Part shown: positions 37,117 through 45,422 of the stretch, one piece after another | Layout: each line of letters begins with the position of its first letter | How positions within the stretch are numbered: the stretch's first letter is position 1 | NCBI GenBank assembly: GCA_009991955.1 | Contig: JAACWS010000021.1 | Coordinates: 1 to 64,000, forward strand | DNA length: 64,000 bases | Direction of reading: 5' to 3' | Source: Spirochaetales bacterium | GTDB lineage: Bacteria > Spirochaetota > Spirochaetia > DSM-27196 > Salinispiraceae | Position numbers and translations under genes: made by a program | Notes under the pieces: model-generated | The model's database searches: none | Told to the model about the DNA's origin: nothing | The model's input: only the letters and a program-made list of their open reading frames with translations

Positions 37117-38346
37117 ATGTTAGTAAACAATAAACATAAATCCGCCTTCTTTCTCGTCGTTCTTGGGGCTCTTTCCTTTTTTGTCACCTCGTGTACGACG
37201 GTAGACCAGCCCAGGGCCCAAAATCCCACCATCAAAGAAGCAACCTCTCAAACCCAGAGCGAGCCATCACCCGAGGCGCTACCCGAACCCATCGTGTATC
37301 ACCCGGCCTTCGAGGAATACGGATGCGAGTTTGTCCAGGAACCGACCATGACCTCGGAGGTGGAAGGGAGTTTTGCCCTTCGTTCAACCACGCCTGCCGA
37401 GCTGCGAGTTATCATTGAACGGACGGGAACCGACCAGGGCTTACGGCTAAGTCCGGTTGAAGGTAGCGATGAGTATCGTTTCAATTATTCCCTTTGGTCC
37501 GATGGGCTGTTCGAAATTCACATTCAGCTTCGTCCTGCAGGCAGTACGGTGTTCGAATTCACCCCCGTGGCCGACCTTCGCCTTCAGTCCCCCCTGGCTC
37601 CCGATACTACGATTGTGTGGTGGAGAGCTCAGGGTGCCACGTTCCCTATCTTTCTGTCCGCTTACACCGAGGTTCAAGAATCGTGGAGTATTGAACCCGA
37701 GTTGGCCAGCTACCGCCGGGGTGTACTCGCAAGACCGATTACCCTGACCTACGAGGACCTAAGCCTGGAGGTTGATGCCGGGACCCCCATCGAATTTCAT
37801 CCCAACGAATACTTTTTTCCCTACACCAATAGGGCTGCGGTTCAGTTGGCCGAACCTTTGACCCTGCCAGTTGGGGGCGAATCCCTGACCTTTGGTCCTG
37901 GTAGTCTTTTTTCCTTTTCCGAGTTCGACGTCGACGGATTTATCGCCCAGCCCTTGGAGCGAACCCTCCTTGGGGCCCAGGTGTCGTTTCCGGCCGGTAG
38001 CCTGGTCAAGGTTACCTCGGGACAAATTACCCTCGTACTCCCCACGTCGCCGGTAGCCATGACCCTGGGGAATTCGGTCATACCTATTTCGGTCTACGCT
38101 CCTCTTTGGGGTCTTCCTGGGGAGTTCGAGATCGATTTTTTCGAGCCCGCTACCTTCACCCTCGGTGGGGCCGACTTTGAGACCCAGGGCAGAACCAGAA
38201 TTACCGGAACCACCCGGGTGCCCACTCGACTGCGGACTACCGAACCATCGACGGTTCGTCATAATGGACAGGTTTACGAGCTGGACAATCGAAATCACGC
38301 TACCTTCACCGGTGCGGGGGCATTCAGAAGCATAAACTGGAACTAA
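37117..38346 (+). CDS. Hypothetical lipoprotein
   Basis: A 409-residue exported protein of unknown function. The N-terminus has Lys residues, a hydrophobic stretch and the lipobox FVTSC with Cys26, so it should be lipid-anchored. After a short Gln/Ser/Glu-rich spacer the body is beta-rich with many Phe, Thr and Pro and no recognised domain. A TAGTGT box 8 nt before the ATG and no ribosome site suggest a leaderless start; GTG 37105 is an alternative. It lies between the oxidoreductase and the EpmB-like gene. Confidence 0.68.
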   Translation: MLVNNKHKSAFFLVVLGALSFFVTSCTTVDQPRAQNPTIKEATSQTQSEPSPEALPEPIVYHPAFEEYGCEFVQEPTMTSEVEGSFALRSTTPAELRVIIERTGTDQGLRLSPVEGSDEYRFNYSLWSDGLFEIHIQLRPAGSTVFEFTPVADLRLQSPLAPDTTIVWWRAQGATFPIFLSAYTEVQESWSIEPELASYRRGVLARPITLTYEDLSLEVDAGTPIEFHPNEYFFPYTNRAAVQLAEPLTLPVGGESLTFGPGSLFSFSEFDVDGFIAQPLERTLLGAQVSFPAGSLVKVTSGQITLVLPTSPVAMTLGNSVIPISVYAPLWGLPGEFEIDFFEPATFTLGGADFETQGRTRITGTTRVPTRLRTTEPSTVRHNGQVYELDNRNHATFTGAGAFRSINWN

Positions 38347-38362
38347 ATGATAGACTAGGCCT

Positions 38363-39352
38363 ATGAACGATGCGACCCGATTACCGGGCCGGGACAGTTT
38401 GCCCTATGGGGTCAGTTCCTACTACCGCAACCTGGCGGTAGTTGAAGACCCGACGGTTGACCCTATAGCAGCCCAGTTTGTCCCCCGGCCGGAAGAAGAT
38501 ATACGTCTAGATTACGAGACCCCCGACCCCCTGTCCGATACCCTGTACGAGGTAGCTCCCCGGCTGGTGCACCACTACCACGACCGGGCTCTTATCTTGG
38601 TCAACGACCGGTGTGCGGTGTACTGCCGACACTGCTTTCGTCGCCATTTTACCGGCAACTCTACTGGCCGATTGACCCCGGACCAACTCGAGGCTATCTG
38701 TGTTGCCCTGGCCGAAAGGCCCCAGATTCAAGAAATACTCCTCTCCGGGGGCGACCCGCTTATGAGCCCGGACCGGGAGATCGAGCTTCTTCTCCAGGCC
38801 CTAACCCGGGTAAACCCAAACTACACCTTTCGTATGGCCACCCGAATTCCTGTGGTTCAGCCCAATCGAATCACCCCCGAACTGGCAAAGATCTTGGGAA
38901 GGTACGGGACCATGTGGATGGTAACCCACGTCAATCATCCCCGAGAAATTACCCCCGAGTTCCGCCGGGCCATAGACCTGGTGGTTCGCCAAGGGGTGCC
39001 GGTGCTCAACCAAGCGGTATTGTTACGGGGGGTAAACGACCACGCCGATACCCTGGTGGAGCTGTTTCGTGGGCTCTTGCAGGCCCGGGTCAAACCTTAC
39101 TACCTTTTCCAGGGCGATTTAGCCGCCGGAACCCGGCACTTTCGGACCTCGATCGATCGGGGATTGGATCTTATGGACGAAATTCGGTCCCGCCTTTCGG
39201 GAATGGGAATGCCCACCTACGCGGTAGACCTCCCCGAAGGGGGGGGCAAAATCCCCCTGGATCGGGGAACGGTCCTGGGAAAAGAAGAAGGAAATTATCT
39301 GCTAAAAGGGCCGGGGGGAAAGATCTACCGGTATCCGATAGAAGGAGTATAA
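38363..39352 (+). CDS. KamA-family radical SAM aminomutase, EpmB-like
   Basis: A 329-residue radical SAM, PLP-dependent enzyme of the lysine 2,3-aminomutase family. The cluster motif CAVYCRHC (Cys-X3-Cys-X2-Cys) is near residue 83, followed by RRHF and LSGGDPLM. The PLP Lys would lie near the C-terminal GGGKIPL. At about 330 residues it matches EpmB, which makes (R)-beta-lysine for modifying elongation factor P, rather than the longer catabolic KamA. Neither efp nor epmA is in the window, so the role is inferred from length. A TAGACT box lies 6 nt before the ATG. It is 10 nt ahead of hisI. Confidence 0.83.
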   Translation: MNDATRLPGRDSLPYGVSSYYRNLAVVEDPTVDPIAAQFVPRPEEDIRLDYETPDPLSDTLYEVAPRLVHHYHDRALILVNDRCAVYCRHCFRRHFTGNSTGRLTPDQLEAICVALAERPQIQEILLSGGDPLMSPDREIELLLQALTRVNPNYTFRMATRIPVVQPNRITPELAKILGRYGTMWMVTHVNHPREITPEFRRAIDLVVRQGVPVLNQAVLLRGVNDHADTLVELFRGLLQARVKPYYLFQGDLAAGTRHFRTSIDRGLDLMDEIRSRLSGMGMPTYAVDLPEGGGKIPLDRGTVLGKEEGNYLLKGPGGKIYRYPIEGV

Positions 39353-39362
39353 GGAACGAGCT

Positions 39363-39788
39363 ATGGCCGACAAAGAAATCGAAGAAAGCCCATCATTCTT
39401 GCCCCAGTTCGAAAAGCGGGGTGGACTCCTGCCCGTAGTCGTCCAAGACTTCGATACCAAAGAAATCCTCATGGTCGCCTACGCGAACCACCAGGCCGTG
39501 GAACGAACCCTGGAAACCGGCACCGCAGTTTTTTGGAGTACTAGCCGAAATGCCCTGTGGACTAAGGGCGAGACCTCGGGTGACACTCTGGACCTCGTTG
39601 AAGTGAGGGTCGACTGCGACCAAGATGCCCTAGTTTACTTGGTGCGGCCCCAGGGGGATGGAGTTTGCCATACCAAGGGGCCCGATGGAAAGGCCCGGCG
39701 AACATGCTTTTACCGAAGGGTGAATAGCCCCACCCTTGACCCGGGTCTAGAATTCCTACCGGGCCTTGGGTTTTCGATCGAAAAATAG
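39363..39788 (+). CDS. hisI: Phosphoribosyl-AMP cyclohydrolase
   Basis: A 141-residue HisI that opens the adenine ring of phosphoribosyl-AMP in histidine synthesis. The signature is complete: VAYANHQAVERTLETGTAVFWSTSRNALWTKGETSGDTL, the metal-binding VDCDQDALVYLV, and the Cys residues in GVCHTKG and RTCFYR. No fused HisE domain is present. It lies behind the EpmB-like gene, away from other his genes. Its 3' end overlaps the convergent gltS by 33 bp. Confidence 0.93.
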   Translation: MADKEIEESPSFLPQFEKRGGLLPVVVQDFDTKEILMVAYANHQAVERTLETGTAVFWSTSRNALWTKGETSGDTLDLVEVRVDCDQDALVYLVRPQGDGVCHTKGPDGKARRTCFYRRVNSPTLDPGLEFLPGLGFSIEK

Positions 39789-41177
39789 AAAAAAGGCGGT
39801 CAGGGCGCAGTACACCACGAGAGCGGCCAGGGCGTAGAAGTGGAACTCCGGTTTATTTTCCGTCAGGGCAATGACCGGGAGGTTCAAAATTAATAAAAGG
39901 GGAAAGGCAAAAAACAGGGCTAACCCACCCCCCAGAACCAGATGGTCGGCAACCTTGGTGCGAAAGCTCGGGTCTACAGTCCTCAACAGGGCCATTCCGG
40001 TCGATAAGGTGCCGGTGTAGGTTCCAAAAAATCCCAGAGTGTATTCGAGAATGTCTTTCTTAAACACTTTACGAGCCGCATACAGGCTGAACCATAGGGT
40101 AATGATCCCCCCAGCGGCTGTAAGAAGCAGTAAGATAATCCAACTGTCGAGGATAACTTCCACCGAAATCGCGGCGATCGAAGCGGCTACCATGTAATCG
40201 AAACTGGTACCCGAAATACGCGAAAGAATACGATTATTGTTATACACGTGGTGCATCACCCCCCGCTTTCGTAGACGAGCCATCGCCAGTTTCACGATGA
40301 TTGCGTACATGGTACCAAAGACAAAATGGAAGCCCCACAGAACATTCGCCAGGTTCGCTCCAACATTCCCTAAACGCCCAAGTAGCATCGAAATGCCATA
40401 GAGGGTCAAATAAACTGCCAAATAGATGAATCCAATGAGGAATAATTGCCGGGTTCCAATATCAATCATATTACTTAAATTGAGTTCCCCCTGTTCTTCC
40501 TGGGGGGTTTCGGGTTCTCCAAAAAGATTGGCGATAACCTCCCTAGAGACCTGGGCTCCAGAACTCCCGGGCGAAACCGGAAGCGCGGTAGGTGGATACT
40601 TCTTCTTGAGTATATTCGCAGCTATTACTCCACCAAAGGTTGCCCACACAAATCCCATGGTCGCTATCGTCAGGCCGAGACTGCCTCCAAATTTGACCCC
40701 AGCACTTTCCCACGATCGACCAATACTGTAGGCTTGGCCGGGACCCTGACCAAATCCCAAGGGTAACAGGAGCCCTAAAGACGGAAAAGTATCGGGCAAA
40801 AAGGTGTAGGCGGCGGTTATCGTAATAATGCTACCAATGATTCCTTGAAGAAGGTACACGGTAACTATAAACAGGCCGGTTTTTACAATAGGACGAGAGG
40901 CGGTCATTTCCCGATCTTTGAGGGCCAAGGAGATGAAACCCAGACCCAGGAGGTGGTACACATAGACTCCCAAGCGTTCTTGGTCCAAGTGTATCAATCC
41001 AATCCCATCACTCCCCAATAGCAGGCCAAGGAATCCGGCGATAATTGCACTGGGCAAGAGGAAGGTATTGAGAAAGGGTATTTTCCGCTTCAGAATCTGT
41101 CCGGCTAACAAGAGTACACTGAGGATAACCGCATCAAAAATGCCCGGTCCCCACATTGTTTGCATAACTTCGCTCAT
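39756..41177 (-). CDS. gltS: Sodium/glutamate symporter
   Basis: A 473-residue inner-membrane transporter of the ESS/GltS family, taking up glutamate with Na+. About ten to twelve segments are predicted; the two family pore loops are visible as PLGFGQGPGQAYSIG in the first half and FFGTYTGTLSTGMALLRTVDP in the second half. A central hydrophilic loop (about residues 215-245) is Pro/Glu-rich. ATG 41177 has AAAGGAAG upstream and overlaps the stop of the acyltransferase gene (ATGA). Its end overlaps hisI by 33 bp in the convergent direction. Confidence 0.9.
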   Translation of the reverse strand: MSEVMQTMWGPGIFDAVILSVLLLAGQILKRKIPFLNTFLLPSAIIAGFLGLLLGSDGIGLIHLDQERLGVYVYHLLGLGFISLALKDREMTASRPIVKTGLFIVTVYLLQGIIGSIITITAAYTFLPDTFPSLGLLLPLGFGQGPGQAYSIGRSWESAGVKFGGSLGLTIATMGFVWATFGGVIAANILKKKYPPTALPVSPGSSGAQVSREVIANLFGEPETPQEEQGELNLSNMIDIGTRQLFLIGFIYLAVYLTLYGISMLLGRLGNVGANLANVLWGFHFVFGTMYAIIVKLAMARLRKRGVMHHVYNNNRILSRISGTSFDYMVAASIAAISVEVILDSWIILLLLTAAGGIITLWFSLYAARKVFKKDILEYTLGFFGTYTGTLSTGMALLRTVDPSFRTKVADHLVLGGGLALFFAFPLLLILNLPVIALTENKPEFHFYALAALVVYCALTAFFLFFDRKPKAR

Positions 41178-42367
41178 TGCTTTCTTCCTTTCTGGTACAA
41201 CTTGTGCCAGCGATAGAATGGATACCCTCCCAGGGGTTTTCGTAACTGTAGAATGAAAATTCGATTTTGGAAACGAAATTCGATTCGCTCTCCCATTTGC
41301 ACGTTGACCCACTCCAGGTTAATCATAGGAAAGGCCCATGTTCGCCCCTTGCCCGCCGTCTGTTGTATTTCTAGAACTTGCCCCCCCTGGGGCCAGGTGA
41401 TTTTTACCGGCTCCCGGAATTTTCGTCCTAATCGTTGGCTATGTTCTTCAAAGTGGCCGTCAAGGGCAAGGGGTTCCCAGACGTCGAACCCTTTGTCTAC
41501 CAACCACTGGTCCTGGGCCCTAAACCACTCGGGTATCGAGGTTGGTAAGGCGTTTGTCGGTTGGGGACGATCGGGGGCTGGAGACCAGGTCAAAGTTCCT
41601 TCAGCCCCGAGTTGTGCTTTGGAGTGGCAATTTTTGCACCAAACTCTATGGGTAAGAGAACTCAAGGTATGGCTACCTCCACACACTGGGCAGTGGGCCA
41701 GGGCTCCTTCGATCCCTTCTAACGTCATCTGCCCCAGGGGAGTGTTTTTCCAAGGTTGTATTTCGAGGTGTTTATGGAGAATCTCCTCTATTGCTAATGG
41801 CGTAAGGGTTTTTAGCTCTTCTGGGCTAATGATTCGGGTAAGGATGAGTGTTACGGGACGGATTTTTTTTCTGCGAAGCCATCGGTTCTGGGCGAAATAG
41901 ACACCCTCAGTGCGAATGCAGACCACAGGAGCACCAAGAAACTTGAGTAACTTGCCAGTCCCTTCTACAAAGGGGGATAGGGAACCGGTCCAGGTAGATT
42001 CGCCCTCGGGGTAGAAACCAACCCACTCGCCTCGAGCTAGGGACTCCCGCATAGATCGAACCGACCTCGGATCGGCGTGGAATTTTCGTTTGGGAATCAT
42101 TCCTAACCACCGAAGAAGTCGCCCCAAGACGGGTCTACGAAATATCAGGTCCGAGGCAAGATACCGAATTCGTTGGTTCACTGCGGCGATTACCCAAATT
42201 GGATCCCAGTTTGCCTCGTGGTTCCCCACCACTACCGGTGCTCTCGACAAGGTTCGAAGTTGTTCAAAATTGACTCTCCGAAACGAAAAGAGTCTTGGTA
42301 CTCCCAAGAAGAGTATTTTCAAAATAATTCGAGGAAAAAGGGGTATATGGGAGTGGGAGAACACCAT
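41174..42367 (-). CDS. 1-acylglycerol-3-phosphate acyltransferase-like protein with zinc ribbon
   Basis: A 397-residue protein with a PlsC-type acyltransferase domain in the first 215 residues: NHEANWDP (H-X4-D) near residue 49 and FYPEGESTWTG near residue 117. Behind it lies a Cys4 zinc ribbon (CPVCGG...CKNCHS, about residues 228-250) and a further domain of about 150 residues that I do not recognise. Membrane lipid synthesis or remodelling is likely, but the extended architecture is unlike plain PlsC. It is the first gene ahead of gltS, overlapping it by four bases. Confidence 0.8.
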   Translation of the reverse strand: MVFSHSHIPLFPRIILKILFLGVPRLFSFRRVNFEQLRTLSRAPVVVGNHEANWDPIWVIAAVNQRIRYLASDLIFRRPVLGRLLRWLGMIPKRKFHADPRSVRSMRESLARGEWVGFYPEGESTWTGSLSPFVEGTGKLLKFLGAPVVCIRTEGVYFAQNRWLRRKKIRPVTLILTRIISPEELKTLTPLAIEEILHKHLEIQPWKNTPLGQMTLEGIEGALAHCPVCGGSHTLSSLTHRVWCKNCHSKAQLGAEGTLTWSPAPDRPQPTNALPTSIPEWFRAQDQWLVDKGFDVWEPLALDGHFEEHSQRLGRKFREPVKITWPQGGQVLEIQQTAGKGRTWAFPMINLEWVNVQMGERIEFRFQNRIFILQLRKPLGGYPFYRWHKLYQKGRKQ

Positions 42368-42425
42368 AGTTCTATTCTATAACTCTATGAGGAAGTTTGA
42401 ATACTTCTGAGTTACAATTAGGAAC

Positions 42426-45413
42426 GTGAACACATTGAAAAATATTCGGTGGCTTTCCGCAGCTTTACTCCTCTTCAGTTCTCTGACGGCCTTACAAGGG
42501 CAACCACTGTACTTTGAGACCCTCGATCGACGAGATGGACTTGCTAGTCTCTCTGTTTCGTCAATTTCTCAAGATAGCAGGGGATTTTTATGGCTCGGTT
42601 CCCAAGGGGGATTACATCGGTACGATGGATACTCGATGTCACTTTTTGAGAACGAGCCCTTCGTGGATACGAGTCTTTCGGGGAACGTAGTTCAAACTAC
42701 CTACTATGACAGCTCGCGAGAAATCCTTTGGATAGGAACCTACCAAGGGCTCAATGCTCTCGATCTGGCTACCCAGCAGTTTACTGCTTATCGGCGGGAT
42801 CCCGAGAACCCCCAAACCCTCAACCACGATGTAGTAGTAAGCATTTTTCGCGATTCGAAGAATCGTTTGTGGGTGGGGACTCTCGGTGGTTTGCACCGCT
42901 TTCATGATGAAAGTGGAACCTTCACCCAGTACCCCACCGGGCCCGAACCGGGGCAGATTTCTCATCCGACAATTCGCGACATCCACGAAGATCGTGGAGG
43001 GCGGTTGTGGATCGTTTCTAACGGAGGGGTGTATCGGTACGACGAGACCCGGGATGCATTTGTTTTGGTTATCGGAATAAAAGCGGGCAACTACACCTCG
43101 GACTTTGGAATGGTCGCCCAAGAAGACCCCAATGGACTGCTGTATTTCGGATTTTGGGATGGTGGCGTGGTACTCTACGATCCTGAAGCCGATAGAATTC
43201 TCGAAAATCTGCTGCCCCAAGATCTTCGTATTTACTCGATGCTCCTCGATAGGGAAGGGTACCTCTGGGTTGGCACCTGGGGTGGTGGCCTTTTCTGTCT
43301 GGATCCAGGGGCCAAGGAGTTCTCCCAATCGCTCCAGCAAAGGGGAGTTCGAGGATCGCTACCGGGGAACATTATTTATTCCCTTTTTGAAGACCGTACG
43401 GGAATGATATGGGTTGGAACCCACGGGAATGGCCTGGGCTTATACAACCCCACGAGTAGAATTTTTTCCCATATGACCCACAATCCCGCCGATGGTCAGT
43501 CTATTGCAAGCGGTTCTGTTACTACCATCTTTAAAGATTCAAAGAACCGTTATTGGGTAGGAACCTACAACGGAGGACTCAATCTCTTTGAGGAATTTGA
43601 TGGAGCAGTCCAACGATTCGCCTACGACCAAAACCAAACCTCGAGTATTTCGAACAATATTATTCGTCAAATTGTCGAAGCACCAGACGGGAACATTTGG
43701 GTCGCTACCAACGACGGGCTCAATCGTTACAACGAAGATGGTACCTTTACCCGTTTCGAAGCCCCCGATACGACGATTATGAGTATTTTGCCCCGGGAAG
43801 AACCGGGTACCTTCTGGCTGGGCACCTACTCGAAGGGGGTAGTAGCCTGGGGACCCGAGACTGGTCTTACCCAAACCCTCAGTTTAGGCGATTCACTGGT
43901 GTATAACCTAACCCGCGACGACAAGAAACGACTATGGATAGGTACAAACCGGGGCCTCTACCTTTATAACCCGACTAACCCCGATACAATTCAGGGTCTG
44001 CAAAAAGACGGAACTCTCGAAGGTCTGGCAGGTCAAACTGTCCGAACCCAGTACCTCGACTCCGAAGGACGCATGTGGATTGGAACAATCGAAGGGGGAG
44101 TAACCGTCATTTCTCCGGACTTTACCATTCTTCACCATTACGGAAAAGAGGAAGGCCTAGTAAGCTACAACGTCAGTGCCCTTGTCAGGGACTCCGAAGG
44201 GGCCGTCTGGGCGTCGACGAACTCTGGTATGAACCGGCTCAGTTATCCCTCGGGAGTTACGCTCTCTTTGGGTCGGGAACAAGGCTTACCCTATGACGAA
44301 TTTTCTACCGGTGTCCTCCGCGACACCGATGGATACCTGCTTTTAGGAAATGTTGACGGTCTTACCCGGTTTGATCCGAACCTGGTAAGAGAACAGACGC
44401 GAAGTTTTCCACCAACCATAACTCGGGTCTTTGTTCAGAACCAGGAACGAGAACTGAGTTTTCTGGGGGAAGAAATACCGGAAGTATGGGTGCCCTGGTC
44501 CCAGAACAGCATCCTCTTAGAATTTGCTGGTTTGGATTTTTCCGGGTCCAGGACCGATCGGTTTTTCTACGCCCTCGAGGGATTTGACCGGGACTGGGTA
44601 GACGGCACTAACCGAAGGCAGGCAGGGTATACAAACCTGAGTCCCGGTACCTACACTTTCTACCTCAGCTGGGATTCCGACATGAGCTTCACCGACGTGC
44701 CCCGGGAGTCGCGAGTGCTTGTGCGAGTCGAAGCGCCACCATTTTTCCAGCCTTGGGCCTTTATTCTCTACAGTCTTCTGACCGTAGCATTCATTTACGG
44801 TATTACCCAGATTCGTCTAAAGTTTGCCTTGGCCGACCAGGTTCAGCAATTAACCAAGACCCAAGAGGCCCTGGAGATAGCAAACAAAAAACTCAACTAT
44901 ATGTCCTACCACGACCAGTTGTCGGGTCTCGGGAACCGTCGTATGTTTTCCGATACCCTTTCCCGGGAATGGATGCACTGTCGAAGGTCGGAAGAGCCAA
45001 TTTCTCTCATTTCCCTGGATATCGATTTTTTCAAGCCGTACAACGATACCCTCGGCCACCCCGCCGGGGATGAGGTTATTCGTCAAGTATCCCAGGTTCT
45101 TACCGATTCGGTCAGCCGAGGAGGCGACCTGGTGTGCAGAATCGGGGGGGAAGAATTTGCCCTCGTCCTCCCGGCGACCACCGCCGAAGGAGCCATACAA
45201 ATTGCCAGTACGATTCAGGCGGGACTCGCCTTTCGCCAAATTTCCCATCCGGCTTCGAGTTTGGGTCCTTTCCTCACAGTGAGTATTGGAATTGAAACCC
45301 TTGTGCCGAAAAATGAAGACATCCAGGTCTTGGTCAATGCCAGCGATGATGCCCTGTACGCAGCGAAGAATCAGGGGCGGAATCGAATTGTCCACGCGTC
45401 TCTCGAATCCTAG
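42426..45413 (+). CDS. Membrane diguanylate cyclase with two-component-regulator propeller sensor
   Basis: A 995-residue sensor. A signal peptide (to about residue 25) is followed by repeated propeller blades (LWLGSQGGLHRYDGY, LWVGTLGGLHRF, IWVGTHGNGLGLYNP, and so on) to about residue 660. A Y_Y_Y immunoglobulin-like domain (to about 770), one membrane helix (WAFILYSLLTVAFIYGITQIR) and a short coiled coil lead to a GGDEF domain. The active site GGEEF near residue 907 and the inhibitory site RGGD five residues before it are both intact, so it should make c-di-GMP. This is a hybrid-sensor architecture with the kinase replaced by a cyclase. The GTG start has AGGA close by and TACAAT 7 nt upstream. 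Confidence 0.9.
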   Translation: MNTLKNIRWLSAALLLFSSLTALQGQPLYFETLDRRDGLASLSVSSISQDSRGFLWLGSQGGLHRYDGYSMSLFENEPFVDTSLSGNVVQTTYYDSSREILWIGTYQGLNALDLATQQFTAYRRDPENPQTLNHDVVVSIFRDSKNRLWVGTLGGLHRFHDESGTFTQYPTGPEPGQISHPTIRDIHEDRGGRLWIVSNGGVYRYDETRDAFVLVIGIKAGNYTSDFGMVAQEDPNGLLYFGFWDGGVVLYDPEADRILENLLPQDLRIYSMLLDREGYLWVGTWGGGLFCLDPGAKEFSQSLQQRGVRGSLPGNIIYSLFEDRTGMIWVGTHGNGLGLYNPTSRIFSHMTHNPADGQSIASGSVTTIFKDSKNRYWVGTYNGGLNLFEEFDGAVQRFAYDQNQTSSISNNIIRQIVEAPDGNIWVATNDGLNRYNEDGTFTRFEAPDTTIMSILPREEPGTFWLGTYSKGVVAWGPETGLTQTLSLGDSLVYNLTRDDKKRLWIGTNRGLYLYNPTNPDTIQGLQKDGTLEGLAGQTVRTQYLDSEGRMWIGTIEGGVTVISPDFTILHHYGKEEGLVSYNVSALVRDSEGAVWASTNSGMNRLSYPSGVTLSLGREQGLPYDEFSTGVLRDTDGYLLLGNVDGLTRFDPNLVREQTRSFPPTITRVFVQNQERELSFLGEEIPEVWVPWSQNSILLEFAGLDFSGSRTDRFFYALEGFDRDWVDGTNRRQAGYTNLSPGTYTFYLSWDSDMSFTDVPRESRVLVRVEAPPFFQPWAFILYSLLTVAFIYGITQIRLKFALADQVQQLTKTQEALEIANKKLNYMSYHDQLSGLGNRRMFSDTLSREWMHCRRSEEPISLISLDIDFFKPYNDTLGHPAGDEVIRQVSQVLTDSVSRGGDLVCRIGGEEFALVLPATTAEGAIQIASTIQAGLAFRQISHPASSLGPFLTVSIGIETLVPKNEDIQVLVNASDDALYAAKNQGRNRIVHASLES

Positions 45414-45422
45414 GAGGTGGAA

